Of a DNA stretch of 64,000 nucleotides, positions 1 to 12,013 are shown piece after piece (positions within the stretch are counted from its first letter, which is position 1; every line of letters begins with the position of its first letter). Under the pieces are notes generated by a model, which was given only the letters and a program-made list of their open reading frames with translations, did not search any database and was not told the DNA's origin. A program made the position numbers and the translations under genes. Origin of the DNA: Lepeophtheirus salmonis (Eukaryota > Arthropoda > Copepoda > Siphonostomatoida > Caligidae); contig NC_052144.2 of assembly GCF_016086655.4 (NCBI RefSeq), positions 32,891,896-32,955,895 on the forward strand, written 5' to 3'.

Positions 1-1290
1 AAAATTATGGTAGGATAAGTCTAAATGTATCTTTAAATATTTAGTGATGTCTGAATTTATTTGCTGTAATAATACTTTTGAGTAGATAGTATTTATGAAA
101 TCCAATTAGATATTCATGTTATTTTAAGAAAAAAGTTAGTAATGTTAACTTTTAAATGTAAGTAAAGTTTATTAAGTTAGTTATGGGTATCTAAATATAA
201 TTTAGATAGCCAAAAACTTCTTTATAATATTAATACTAACTTATGATTGGTAATCACTAATTTTCTTACTATACTAATAAAAAACAATCTAACGTAGTTG
301 TATTCTTCCATTAATGTCTCTGATGACAAAAATGGGTGAGCTGGATTAATTCTTCATTGACCCTTTTGGAATAGTCAAACTCATAAACTTGCATTCAGTG
401 TGAAACTATTATTTGTTTTTGTGTTTTTCCCTTTATCCTTTAATTTTAGGTATTGAAAGACTTTCCATTTTTTCGTGGTTTAATATTTCAAAACTTTATT
501 GTTAATTTTCAAAATAAATAAACTTCAGAATTTTTAATACATTCCAAGAATATGTAAATAATCTATCTCCAAAATAATGCCTACAATCAAGACAGAATAA
601 CTTTCTCTTCAACAATTGTTGAATAGATTAGCAAGGCGCAGATAGTGTTTTGTCAAATACCATTGCCAATCATTTTCTCTACATTTCCAATTCACTTTAT
701 TCTTCGCAATTATTTGTCTGAGAAGATATTTTGTTTAGTTTCATAATCCAGTAAAACCAAGTACTTTTATTCCTTTAGTTATCCAAAACATTTCAATATT
801 GGATGGGAGTTTAAAGGTAGTTCCCATTTGTTTTGTAAAACTAATAACTGTTTCAATGCGATATTTTTAGACTTAAGCATAACTTATATTTTTCTTTTGT
901 ACATCAGCATTGCTTTATTTGTTCAATGTTACCGTTACTTCTGCAAAACATTATTTCCGACATTATTTTTTGAAATGCAATTTTTTGGACAATTTTATTT
1001 TATTCTGTTAAAATCCAATAGCTTCACAAATTTTGTCTATTGGTCCAAAGGTAAATGTACATTTTGTCTTCATATCTTGTAGAATATTATTTTATTCTAC
1101 TAACTTTTCATCATAATTTTTTAGTATTGCTAGGAAAGAATGGCATGGTTTGTTTAAATTTTTCATGGACACACAAAACTTTCTCGGGTTTATTCATGTT
1201 TTTAGTAACTATGAATTTAAAAAATTTATAGCTATTTACATATATATACTTTTTTTTTTTTGGAAATAGATTTTCAAATATTTTTATTTC
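1..1290. other. AT-rich non-coding stretch
   Basis: I see no gene here. The sequence is AT-rich with short homopolymer runs; the one 84-codon open frame (828-1082) is Phe/Tyr/Leu-rich as expected for random AT-rich DNA and shows no domain. Confidence 0.6.
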
Positions 1291-1292
1291 TT

Positions 1293-1484
1293 TTAAAGTT
1301 GCCCATCTTTCTCATGCTCTTCATCGGAGTACTGTCTTTCTTCTCCTTCATGGCTTATTTCATCCTTTTTCAGCTTCTCCACATTGAAGACGAGCCTCTC
1401 CGAGCAGTTGACGATCCTGACAATTTTTACCACCTTAACATGGGCGTCGAGCAAGTTGGATATCCTTTTTCTTTGAACCTCCAT
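1293..1484 (-). pseudogene. mariner transposase N-terminal relic
   Basis: On the minus strand about 63 codons start MEVQRKRISNLLDA and continue through VNCSERLVFNVEKLKKD. This is the pattern of the first helix-turn-helix of the mariner-type transposases that are abundant in copepod and insect genomes: an RKRI..LL start, then a VNCS..LVF.V.KLKKDG recognition helix. Only this DNA-binding part is left; the second helix-turn-helix and the catalytic DD34D domain are absent on both sides. GC content is visibly higher than in the surrounding DNA, as for a coding relic. The plus-strand open frame over the same bases is a shadow. The family call rests on remembered motifs. Confidence 0.6.
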
Positions 1485-1489
1485 CTTCG

Positions 1490-2200
1490 CTCTCGATCGT
1501 ATTACAAATGTTGTTTTTTAAAAAAAAATGTTCTAATTGGTTATAGAATAAGCTCATGTGACTAAAAATAGTTTTAAATAAGGAGTACAAGCTCTAAAGA
1601 AGTTTAAATCCTACAGCATGATTCGATGCCAAACACTGTATTAAAATAATGTAGAGATAATTATTTAGATATAAGATGTTTCTACTTCACTAAAACAGTT
1701 ACCTTTAATTTGGAATAGAGTATCAAGCTATAAGAGGGTAAATATAATACCAAAAAATACTTTTGCAGTTTTAATATGATAGAGCTTTCTCCTAATTAAT
1801 GCATTTCATTTTGCATTAAATTAATATAAATTACCTATTTTGTAGTTAGTATATGTGCATTGGGCTGTCTTGTTTTGAAATAAATATTTTTATCCACCTT
1901 CACAAAGACCTCTTTTGCAGCAGACAATCAATAAACTGACTTTGGGAAAGTTGGAAGACTCTCAGGTCATTTTTTGTGTGGTACATATCATTTTAGTTTT
2001 TAAAGAAAAAGTGTTTTTTCTTGGAAATTGTCCTTTTTGTGCCAATTGGAACCTTTGAAATATCATTTATGAGCCAAAAATTTAACTTTCTATATTTTTT
2101 AGTACTCAATTTAACCAGTTAATAATATTTTACCTTAGTTCACAATTATTTGCAGTTTCCCTATTTTATTAGAGATAAGTTTTTCTTTTTTATTAAACAA
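1490..2200. other. AT-rich non-coding stretch
   Basis: No gene, RNA or repeat that I can recognise; short open frames only. Confidence 0.55.
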
Positions 2201-2202
2201 TT

Positions 2203-2232
2203 ACTAGCACGAGCACACTATCTTAAAGATAG
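2203..2232 (-). repeat. Helitron 3' terminal hairpin and CTAG end
   Basis: Read on the minus strand, the palindrome CTATCTTTAAGATAG (2232-2218) has perfect 7-bp arms around one base. It is followed by ten bases and then CTAG (2207-2204), with a T (2203) next to it. This matches the Helitron 3' signal in spacing and sequence. Confidence 0.6.
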
Positions 2233-2800
2233 CCAATTTATGTTAAAATAATAAACTAACACGATTTACTATAAACAATAATTATATAATAGGTAAGTTT
2301 TTATTGTAAAATCTCCTTGTATACAACATTTTTTGTTGTTTCTGTCCATTTGATGTAAATATAATCAACCCTTCACCCCCTTATGACACTCTTGAAAATG
2401 CAACATTTAATTGACCATATAAAAACTGATTTTTCTAAATATAAAAAAACTTTTTCAAATACTTGACCCTGTGATTTATTTATTGTCATTGCCATTGCTA
2501 ACTTGCCATGTTCCTTCTCCAACCATAAATAAAATGAAAATTTAAAATACATGGTAACATTAACTCGCCCATCCTCTTCCCAACTCCAATTTTTAATTCG
2601 TATTATATATATGTTCTTCCTTTTTCTGTTACTAAGTGAGAAATATATCACACACGTACATATAAATTATTCTTATCATATACTCCAATTATGATATGTT
2701 TGGTTACATAAAATATTCCTTCATCACATTTAGGGCCCTTACATTATGAAAAACGAGGTGTACAATATTTTTAACATTATAAACTATATACTAAAAATAT
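2204..2800 (-). mobile_element. Helitron 3'-end remnant
   Basis: This remnant runs on the minus strand. It contains the C-terminal end of a Pif1-like helicase (2373-2651), a short AT-rich tail, a 7-bp-arm hairpin, a 10-nt spacer and a terminal CTAG followed by T. That order (RepHel C-terminus, hairpin, about 10-12 nt, CTRR, insertion next to T) is the classical 3' terminus of a Helitron, a rolling-circle transposon. The upper boundary near 2800 is approximate: helicase-like reading fades there, and I see no Rep domain or 5' TC terminus, so the element is 5'-truncated or too decayed to follow. Confidence 0.6.
2310..2651 (-). pseudogene. Helitron Pif1-like helicase C-terminus
   Basis: Helitron helicases unwind DNA for rolling-circle transposition. 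The visible stretch ends with AMAMTINKSQGQVFEKV and, after a frameshift, a GQLNVAFSRVS segment. The family hallmark is LAFAMTINKSQGQT..VG..L..PVFSHGQLYVALSRV, which is helicase motifs V and VI of the Pif1/RecD-like group. At least one frameshift separates motif V from motif VI, and a stop follows SRVS, so no active protein is made. Downstream codons (near 2310-2340) still resemble the usual C-terminal NVVYKEIL tail. The motif match is seen directly; assignment to a Helitron rather than a cellular Pif1 is supported by the terminal hairpin at 2218-2232. Confidence 0.65.
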
Positions 2801-2849
2801 AAAAAGTACACTTCCTAACTCATAGCATCATCATATTTGGGACGGTACA

Positions 2850-4370
2850 ACCAGCCTAAAAAATGGGAAAATTTTGCTTCAAAATTACAACTTTTCCCAA
2901 ACTAAAATAGTCTGTACCTCTTCAAAAATCCTTTGAAATAACTCAAACTTTGCTTAAGTCAGTTTTTTGATTTTCTTCAACTAAAAAAGTTTTTGTGCAA
3001 GGGAATAAATAGATTTACTCAAAAATGGGACAGTTTAATGTACAAATATAAACTTGGATATTCAACATAGTTCCATAAAAAATACTCCCTTTATTACATT
3101 ATTTTTATGTGTTTATCTAGGTAAAAACACGAAGCCCTATAGTATTTAAATGATTTGAACTATTTACTTGCAGACTTAAAACTAAAAAAAAATATGGATT
3201 TAGTAATAAAAAAATTCAATTTAATTTTTAATAGAATATTTGAGTACTATATATTTCTACTCATTCGGGTTTTATTAACCCTTCGAGAGAGATTGTTCTA
3301 TATTTCTTTCAAGTAATATAAAATCATTTCTTGGAGTTATTAAGAAACATAATATTTGATGTTTTCAACAAATTTATAAAAGCTAGTAGGATATCCCTTA
3401 TTTGAAGATATTATTTAAATGGATATATCAGTAATAAAATGAAATAGTTACTGTTTGACTGATAACTAAAATTATACTTATTATGGGGATAATTATTGTA
3501 CTACTTTTCCTAAATTAAAATTATTAACATGAAACATTATTGTTTAATGTAATATTACAGTGAACAGAAGAAAAAAAATAAAAATAAGAGCCATTCTTTG
3601 TTTTCTTACAAAATTACTTATACGATGACGTCATAAAATATATGATATCTTCCTTAAATCATTATAATAATAATTGTATTTTCTCTGAATGGTTATAAAT
3701 TTTAAAACTTTTTTATTTCTGTTCCATTATCTATGCAAATTAAATATCTTAAAAAAGATTATAATAATCTCCGGACCTTTATATTCCTTGATGCAAAATA
3801 TCAGTCCTTTAAAGCCTGTCCAATTAGAATTTATTTCACACATGAATAAACGAAATATTATTATATTTTAAATTTATATTGAAAGATATATTGCTTCAAA
3901 CATTGATGGATAGCATTTTGATACTGGTTGCAAGCAAGTATGTCTACTGATAGCTTTATTTCAGATGCTTAATTGCTCACGTCAATATCAATACGTAATC
4001 ATTTGATATTGATTTATAGTATACATTTTTAAAGAAAAATCGTTGTTCCAAATCATATAGTACCTTCATTCAGTGAAATTCATATACTTAACTACTCAAT
4101 TCATAAGGAAAAGTAATAACAAATATTTAAATTGACTGTAAATTCGATTCAAGAACTTCATAATGCGACAAATCATACTAACGCAAAAGTAACAATGTTA
4201 TGTTGAATGGTAGTTATATATACCTAAATTTTTTATCAAACTAATAAATTGTTTGTTAAAGTACCATGACTTTTTTATCTGATTAAACGTTAATTAATAT
4301 TACTTTATTTATTTCATTTGTTATGTATTCATTTATAAATAAATATAATTGCTTTTTTGATTCTCTATCT
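2850..4370. other. AT-rich non-coding stretch
   Basis: No recognisable gene. A perfect TGACGTCA palindrome lies at 3626-3633 but has no supporting promoter context. The 60-codon open frame at 3689-3871 shows no domain. Confidence 0.5.
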
Positions 4371-4377
4371 TGACACG

Positions 4378-4430
4378 TACAGTGGAGAAAATAAGTATTT
4401 AATCCCTTGCCAATTTTTTTTTTCAACAGA
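4378..4430 (+). repeat. Tc1-like terminal repeat, single end
   Basis: After a TA dinucleotide (4378-4379) the sequence reads CAGTGGAGAAAATAAGTATT followed by TAATCCCTTGCC. This closely resembles the outer terminus of a group of Tc1-like elements (CAGTGG.GAAA..AAGTATTTGATCCCTTGC). The partner terminus in opposite orientation was not found nearby, and no transposase frame follows, so this is at best a solo end. Confidence 0.4.
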
Positions 4431-4873
4431 AAGTTCTTTATTCATAATCATTTATAAAAAAAAATTTCAAAATGATGTTGAAGTTAAACATTTTATTGTA
4501 CGTTAGATTATGTAGAAACATTAAAAGAAAAAATTGAAGTATTTGTACTAGATCTCTGGTTATTAATAGAAAAATATATTATGATTATGATAAAAAAAAA
4601 ATAACAATACATTTTGACTTTTGAAAAACTTTTGATTGTAAATTTTTCGAGACACTAAATTACATTCAAATTCGACAAAAAATAATTATATAGCCAACTT
4701 ACTTAAATCTGTATTTTTATGTAGGTTATTACCTTCTTTATTAACGACTTTCATTTCTGTCGAAGTATTCTAAATTCTCTGCTGAACCCTTATTCTCCCG
4801 GGTGATATTATATTATTCAAAAAAAATATATATATTAACACCAAGTGTTACCCAAAATATATTTTACTAGTAT

Positions 4874-5305
4874 CTAATAATATTTGCTGGCAGTAAATCT
4901 CAATTTATCGCCATAATTATTATCTTCACAATGTATTGTAATTTGTTGAGATGAATGAAGATATTCTATTTTTATTTTTAACAATTGACGCATAATTGTT
5001 GTTTTGTCATCTTTTTTATCTATTTCAATTCTTTTTTTATACGTATAAAATATTTTATTCCACTCGTTTTTGTATTTGTACTTTAGTTTTAGATATACCA
5101 CAGATATTAATTTTTTCATTAAAATAAATTTTAGTTGCGTTTTGTTGATGAAGGTGAGCAGAGGAGCATTTGTCGAAGAATTGGTCATTGTTTTTAATTT
5201 CATTTTAAGTTTCCCTACGAAAGATATCAATTGTAAGAAAATATAAATTTGCATTTCCAACACAAGATACTCGATATTTGAATTTGATGAACTTAGAACA
5301 AACAT
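4874..5305 (-). CDS. 143-codon open frame, unknown, doubtful
   Basis: This is the longest open frame in the first 14 kb. It is rich in Lys, Ile and Leu, and its second half (about residues 60-140) is charged and could form helices, ending near CEDNNYGDKLRFTASKYY. I recognise no domain, signal peptide or relative. It could be a chance frame in AT-rich DNA or a single decayed exon. No start context or splice site makes a convincing model. Confidence 0.2.
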   Translation of the reverse strand: MFVLSSSNSNIEYLVLEMQIYIFLQLISFVGKLKMKLKTMTNSSTNAPLLTFINKTQLKFILMKKLISVVYLKLKYKYKNEWNKIFYTYKKRIEIDKKDDKTTIMRQLLKIKIEYLHSSQQITIHCEDNNYGDKLRFTASKYY

Positions 5306-5808
5306 TATTAATCATAGGATAAGATGGAAAATTACAGTAGCTATCGTCTTGTATATCATATTGTGGAATTTCTGTCATCTAATTATTCTTATAATTACAT
5401 CATACTTCAACAGAAAAATATTTTTTTGATCTTAATCGACAAGTGGTAGGTCCATAACATCGTCAAATTCATACTTTTTATCATCAATGGATTTGTCAAG
5501 TGTATCCAAAATTATATTAGTAAAAATGAATTTAATCAAACAATATTTATATATTCTAATTGGATAGTTGTATGAAAAACTCCTGCGGAGGCCCATAACT
5601 ACAGAAATAATTTAACAGTATGTTTTCTTTTCGATACACATATTATTGAATAGTTAAAAAAAAATGAAAGCAAATGGTATATCACCTTTTTTTAATGACA
5701 TTTTAAAAATTTTTATGAGTAAACACTTTATTTGTATTTTAAAAGGCTGAAGGCCGAAAAAGTAGGTATATTCATTTATATTTAGTAATTAGACTAATTT
5801 AAAAAATT

Positions 5809-6082
5809 AAAAATACTAAAATATTTTTTTAATAAAATTATGAAAGTAGTGTTTGATTTTATTTCTACAAGGATTTTCGTATTCCATTTCATATAGAATA
5901 CTTCCAAAATGGTGTTGTCATGCAAAAATTAATACATTGATTGAAAACTAAAATAAATTACATTTTAAAACAAAAATACTGGCTTTTAACTCCTAATCTA
6001 TTTGAAATGCAATACGAAAATCCTTGTAGAAATAAGATCAAAAACTATTTTCGTGATTTTATAAAAAATACTTAGTATTTTT
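5809..6082. repeat. fold-back (MITE-like) inverted repeat
   Basis: The arm at 5809-5891 and the arm at 6001-6082 are reverse complements of each other over about 80 bases. A perfectly matching core contains TTATTTCTACAAGGATTTTC on the left arm and its complement on the right; only scattered mismatches occur elsewhere. The loop is about 110 bases with no coding content. The structure suits a small non-autonomous DNA element or fold-back element. I could not define a target duplication. Confidence 0.65.
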
Positions 6083-6089
6083 TTGGAGG

Positions 6090-8700
6090 TATATATAAAC
6101 ACATTTTTGCTTCTTTTAAATGAAGTAAAATGGTAAACTATTAACTAGACTTTAGATATCATAATAAGAGTGGAGGGAAAAACTTACTCCTTTATCGTTT
6201 ACTAAAAAAAATTATCTTTACATCGTTCAACATCGGCATTTAATGACATTGATAAATTTCCATGGGTTATTCACGGCAAAGCGTCCAAAATATAAGCAAC
6301 ATATCTCTGTATGTTGGTATTTTGGGGTATGTGATTAACTGCCATGGTTGTTTTGATGTGGAGTAATACTTAGAAAGACATAAAAAATTGGAGTGTAAGG
6401 ATCAGTCAAAAAATGAGGTAGTTAAATATACCCAAGACGAAGTGAATTAATAATATAATATTTTATAGTATTATAGTTTTTTAATGACAAAGTATACAAA
6501 ATATCCACAATGCTCAACAAACAAATACACAACTAAATAATTTGGATATTTTGGGGAAAAAGTTCTAACTAAATTTATTAAGGATCTTCAGTATGAATGT
6601 GATGATTAGGGATAGCGTATATTAATAAAAATATGTATTTAAGTTGTAAAAAATTTGGTTTTTATTAATAATTCCTCCTTAATTTGAAAAGCAAGGATAT
6701 CAATTTGTAAACAGTTTTTGTCTTAAAAATTTATTATATTCATAATGGCATTCCTTAGGGAGTGGATATAACGTTCACCCATATTCTATAAATTTTCATA
6801 TGTCTAATCTTTACAATCTCTTAGCATATATCTTTATTTTATTATTACCATTCAACATTAAAATAGTTGTGTTTTTTTTCTTCATTTTTTTAACCATTAA
6901 ATGAAACTTCCTTTAGATTTTTTGCAATTTTGTCGATTTGCTTAATAAATGTATCAACAACGCCATTGGGTTTTAAATATTCGGACTTAAAAAAACACGC
7001 TCCATTACTTACTGACCTAGACCTTACTTTATAAATGAATAATTAAATACTTTTACATAAAAATTACAAAAACAATTACTAAATGATTTATTTTATTTTG
7101 ATGTTTAAATTTTTATTAATCAGAGTTGACAAGAGAAGGCAAAAATAAATCAATCATGATTACAGTTAGTTTTAATTAATTTGAAATTAAAATTATTTAA
7201 AAGGTTAGGACCTTTACGTACCCAAAATGCAATTTATTTTTATTTCTACTCATATATATTCCCTAAACTACAGCATATATTTTTATTTTCAATGAATGGA
7301 TCAGAATTTTGTCATGCAGGTATATTTTTGTTACCTTAATAAATGTTAAAATTAAAATAATAGAAAAAATAACTGTATCTGGTGTGCGTAAAGGTAGGAG
7401 CCCCAATTTTAAACCTAGGTTATTCTGTACTATGATCATCACTTTCTTTTAATGGTTCAACATTTGAAATAATATTTTTTGTTGCTTAATAATGTATATA
7501 AATATCTAAGCAAAAATATCGGTCAAATTACATTTGTGAGCCTATCTTGACACCGATTAATCCGTAAACCCTCCTTGTGTTTCTAACCTGATGAAAATCC
7601 GAGGGTTTTTAAATAAATTTTTTTTTGAGTTAACATGTAAATTAATAAACAACCAAACAAAAGAAGTAAACATTCAAGAATAATCAAACTTCACAAAAAC
7701 TTTATTTATCACAGTTTACCATGATAAATGTTACAAAAATTACCAAGGTGTTATTTATCTACGAATAAAATCCTTAAAAATGTACATTTTTGGACTGTAT
7801 ATATTTTTTTTTTCTCAGAATTAAATTAATTTGACATTAAGTACGTATTAAATTTGACAAATAATTTTTTACAATATTTTATAAGGTTGATAACTCCAAC
7901 TGCTTTTATAATTTTTATTAGATAGATATTGACATAATTTTTTTACTCCATATATAAAGTTAATTTTTTTAACGCAACTAAATCGAAAAATTAATAATTT
8001 AAATGTGAGCACAAAAATGAGATATTTTGTGCTATTTTTTCCTCATATTAAATACTAAAAAACAACTTTATTTATATTTTGTGATAAAAATCGTTTTTAT
8101 AATGGACACGTAAAAAAAACTGAATTTCAGCATGATAGCCCTGACAATTTGAGTAATGTTTTCTAGGAGATCAGTTACAATCAGCTGTGACAAGAGAGAA
8201 GAGGGAGAAGGAAATAAAACAAGGACATTGACAAAAAATACTTTGATGTCCACACAAGGACTTACAAATACAATTCGGGAACAAAATTTCAAGGTTACAC
8301 TACGTCTTTTTTATGAGCACACCAAATGTTCGACAAGTTTTTGAATATAATCTATTTAGATTATAAAGGATGTTCACTACTCAGGAATTAAATAATAGTG
8401 ACAACTACTGAAGAAAGGGAAATTACCATTTCCAAAAAAAAGAGTCAGCTAAAAAAAACACAGGATTTACATCATCTTCTACACACTGTCACTCCTTACA
8501 GATGGAACGTAACGCTATAACCTTACATAATATGATCAATTATCCAATTTAATATCTTTCCACGCCCGTTGGTGACGAGCAGAATATGATAAAATCATCA
8601 AAACAGCCAATAAAAATACAAATAAAAGGAATTAATATAAATTAATGCAGAAATATTCCATCCTTCTTTCCCATGATGAACTGGCTATAGATCCCTATTA
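6090..8700. other. AT-rich non-coding stretch
   Basis: Nothing supportable. Short open frames at 8068-8344 overlap on opposite strands and show no domain. Confidence 0.5.
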
Positions 8701-8710
8701 TTTGTCAAGA

Positions 8711-8935
8711 CTAGATCCAGTTATTTTTAAAAGACTCAAGCTTTGTTAGCACTCTTTTTACTAATTTTCTAATCCCCACCAGTATGGGTTGAGCGTTGAG
8801 TTTTGCATCATATATTATCCTCTGAACTTTAGATATGATAACCTCTATTTTAAAAGCATCTTCAATATTTTCCATGGACGAGATCAGCCAGTCAGAGAGA
8901 CTCAATCTCTCCTTATAATATTCAAGATCTCAGGA
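8711..8935 (-). CDS. possible small helical protein exon
   Basis: On the minus strand an open frame runs through LSLSDWLISSMENIEDAFKI and continues with regularly spaced Ile, Val and Leu among charged residues, as in an amphipathic helix bundle, to a stop after FKNNWI. A pyrimidine-rich stretch with AG dinucleotides lies just upstream (about 8940-8960 on the plus strand), so this could be a terminal exon. I recognise no family. Composition looks more protein-like than the neighbouring random frames, but a chance frame is possible. Confidence 0.25.
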
Positions 8936-8989
8936 TCAACTACTTTCACTACAGGGGGGATACAAGCGTATAAATAAAAGAGGCGGAAG

Positions 8990-10025
8990 AAAGTATATAT
9001 ATTAGTTCTAAAAAAACTTTGAGAAACATTCTTAAATATTGTCTTCTTAATATACCGTTATTATCAAAACGAGAAAATAAAGTAATCTTCTCTATGAATG
9101 AAACAAACCTTCACTCCTGGGTATTAATAATAATATCCAATCTTGCTCTTTTCAATTTAACAGGATGTTCCATAAAGGGATTTTTTTGTTTCAATTAGAT
9201 ACAATTTGAATATAAAGTGAGTTGATACAATATAGTTGAAACGAATAAAGCATCCGCTCTTTGCAAAAAAATATTGTTTGACAAAGTATTTAAAAAGTGA
9301 AATTGATTAAACTGATGAGCCACTTAGCAAGAAAAAAAAATACAAATGTGTAAACCAAATGAAGGCATTTTTGATCTAAAACATAACAATATAGTCAATG
9401 TAGCATAGTTGTTCGGCATGTAGCATAGAGTGTTTATACAGAGTGCACTGTATTTAATGCTCCCTACTGTACAGCATATACATATTTTTATCTAAGAAAT
9501 AAAAATGCGTCCTATTAATACAATATTGTAGCATGTTCATGTATGTAATATATTCAAGGATAATTTTTTCTGTTTGTCGTTGCTCTATTATGTATATCAT
9601 AATTCAAATGTATTTACAATATAAATATATATTTGAATCAAATATAAACCCTGGCATGTACCATAAATTAATCTCCAAGATGTTTTGTATCTATATAGCA
9701 TCGAGCATATATACAGCAGTTTTTTTAGTATCCTCTTATTATTTTTTCTCTAACTATTATTTTCAATATTTCATTATTGAGGAGAGAAACCATATGATGA
9801 TATAAGCACTGAGTAGTTACTTGTGAGTGTGCCCATGTAAAATATATAAAGATATTGATATTTTTGGAGAGTTGTTTTCTTTATTACTATAGGGAACTTT
9901 TTTTTAAAGGGATACCTAATTACTACGCTAGTCTGTAAAAAAACCATCAAAAAAACATAATATATCAATCCACAAATAAAAGGAAAGAGTAGATAATTAA
10001 AATTCCAGTTGATCATATTAAGAAT
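8990..10025. other. non-coding left flank of the 10-kb element
   Basis: AT-rich, with no recognisable gene. The open frames at 9533-9805 and 9774-10079 overlap on opposite strands; the second runs into the inverted repeat starting at 10035, so neither is credible. Confidence 0.5.
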
Positions 10026-10034
10026 ATGTAAACC
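10026..10034. repeat. 9-bp target-site duplication, left
   Basis: ATGTAAACC lies directly outside the left inverted repeat and recurs exactly at 17642-17650, directly outside the right inverted repeat. Confidence 0.75.
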
Positions 10035-10400
10035 ATGGGATTTTGGGAGCCTAAAATTGAACAAATATGCATCCCCCAAAAGTTGTGAATGGTAAATAGA
10101 AATCCGTTTTACTAAAAATAATCCCGCATAAAAAAATTACCCTACTCCCGTTTCGTCCAGAAAGGTTTATGTATGAAGCAAAAAAAAAAGTTTAACAAAA
10201 TAAACATTTTTTTTCTCATTTTTAAAACAGCTTCATGTGCTTAAAAAATGATATTACACGACATCTAATATTGTGCTAAAGTTAAATCCCTTACTTCTAT
10301 AGCGAGATAAACGTTGCTCACCTCCGGATTTAGAGCGAAGATAGACAAAAAAGATAAAAAATACTTATGAAAAGGAGAAAATTCGGCCAATATCTTTTTT
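10035..10400 (+). repeat. left terminal inverted repeat
   Basis: Pairs with 17280-17641 in opposite orientation; identity is roughly three quarters by eye, with small indels mainly in A and T runs. The outermost bases are ATGGGATTTTGGGAG here and TAGGGGGTGTCACAGGAG at the other end read inward, so the tips are less similar than the interior. Confidence 0.75.
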
Positions 10401-10733
10401 GTGGATAGCATAAATGCTAAATGTTTCTAAAGTAAATTTACTTTGTACATTTGGAAGAAAGAAATCAAAATTTAACATTTTTTATTATTACCTCACATCT
10501 TTTTTTTTTTTTTTTTTTTTAAATAGACTTATTAACATGTTTCTTATATACAACAACTTCAGATCGAACCATTATTTAAGAGTACTTGATGATAAATGCG
10601 ATGAAAGTGATTATTAACAAAGTAGTATTCAAGCTTAAATCAAACTCGTCCTGTTAAATGGTTTAAAAGATCGGTTTATTAAACAATTGCTAATTTAATT
10701 TTGTCAATATGGAAGTAATTCAGCATTCCTGCA

Positions 10734-11829
10734 ATGAACAAGTACTTTGTTGCTGGTAAAATTGAAAAAATATACGAAAGAGTTGACAGGATTTCTATAA
10801 ATGGGTTAAAAACTTATAATTATTTCGTCAAAAAGTTCGTTAATGAATGTGAGGAAATGCTTGATATCGTTTCATGTCAATGTTTTGATAATAAAATTCC
10901 GAGAGATAAATGCAAATATACCCCTTCAAGAGTAGCAGGCATATATTGATCAAAAAAATTGGGTGAGGATGTTAGGACCTATTGATTGGGCTACTACCAG
11001 AAATTTTTTGGATACTGCCAGAGAATGTCAAATAACGAAAAGAAACAGCTATGGACCAAAATTCTTATTATCAGTCATTCGAAAAAATTTTCAGATGTGG
11101 AAGATTTCCCTATGCCTGAAAATGTTGATGAGAGCTTGGACTTTGAAAAAGAATCTGTGAGGCAATTAAAAATAATCTAACCATAATAAGGGGAGTTACC
11201 CTAATCTTGCAATAATGGCGGACAGATTTCGGTTATCAGGTACAGCAGTAGCAGCTATATATAATTTTCTTTTAGAAAATATGGAATTAATTGCTCTTTC
11301 TAATATACTAGATAGGCAAAAAGTTAAAAGGGAAATACAGAAGTACAGGAAAATTCATGCAAAATAAAAAAGAATCAATGAATATCAAATGCATTGGATT
11401 TGAGGGCAAGATCGACCTTACCAAAATGGTTAAAAGTGTTGAACATCAAGAGAGAAGCAATGGCAACTTCCTACCAAAAAATATCTTTTGCACACAAAAA
11501 GAGGAGCTATTAGTCATTGTTAAAGGTACTCTGACATGAAATTGTTTTAATATTTATTCGGATAAAATATATAGCGTGGGGAATTGCAATTTTTATGATT
11601 TGAAACTAAAAATTTATATTAACAACAACAAACTTTCTTATACTTTTTTGAAATTTAAAACTATACAAACAAATTAATGTTGGTCTTTCCCCCGTTTAAG
11701 AACCCTAACATGAATACATATACCATGTTTCATCAAGAAGTGGGAAAGCGGAGGATCAAGCTAGAGAAATACTATCAGTTCTAGTAGATCATGAAACCTT
11801 AGAACACATAGTTGCTATCATATGTAATG
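10734..11829 (+). pseudogene. unnamed element gene, 5' part
   Basis: The reading can be followed, with frame changes, through an N-terminal helical part, a Cys pair region ending LDIVSCQCF, a MLGPIDWATTRNFL segment and LAIMADRFRLSGTAVAAI. It then passes CIGFEGKIDLT and EELLVIVK and, after a 175-nt GT-AG intron, YHVSSRSGKAED and LEHIVAIICNG. I remember an uncharacterised metazoan family with this order: Cys motif, DQRT..R.M.IG..D, ADR.GLSDRAAA, .FDGRKD, EEH..LV.EPGS.Y..H.TP.SG, LVAIGCDGT. In this copy the FDG and CDG aspartates read as E and N. Stops and frameshifts make it a pseudogene. The start at 10734 is only the first in-frame ATG of the readable part; 10710 is an alternative. Confidence 0.6.
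11526..11700 (+). other. candidate GT-AG intron in the unnamed gene
   Basis: The donor AAAG|GTACTC follows EELLVIVK, and the acceptor follows the pyrimidine-rich CTTTCCCCCGTTTAAG. Removing it joins ..IVK to EP and then YHVSS in one frame, which matches the remembered family order EEH..LV.EP......HV. One stop remains just after the junction. Confidence 0.5.
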
Positions 11830-12013
11830 GTTAAGGGTGATAATTTTGGTAAGAATAGAAAATCGTGCGAGGAGAAGAGAAGAAATACTTATGGCATCAT
11901 TGATTAAATAATATACATCTTCTTCTATCAATCAGGAACGTTATCATTCCCGTCTTTTCTATATAATATTTATATTATATTAGATGCTGATAGTCGACAG
12001 AGAACTGAATAAA

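Noticed and set aside
1260..1565. 101-codon plus-strand frame
   Set aside because: Shadow of the minus-strand mariner relic.
3626..3633. TGACGTCA palindrome as a CRE site (also at 26561)
   Set aside because: About one such octamer is expected by chance at this window size and composition; the 3.6-kb copy has no gene nearby.
9774..10079. 101-codon minus-strand frame
   Set aside because: It runs into the terminal inverted repeat and has Phe/Tyr/Ile-rich random composition.
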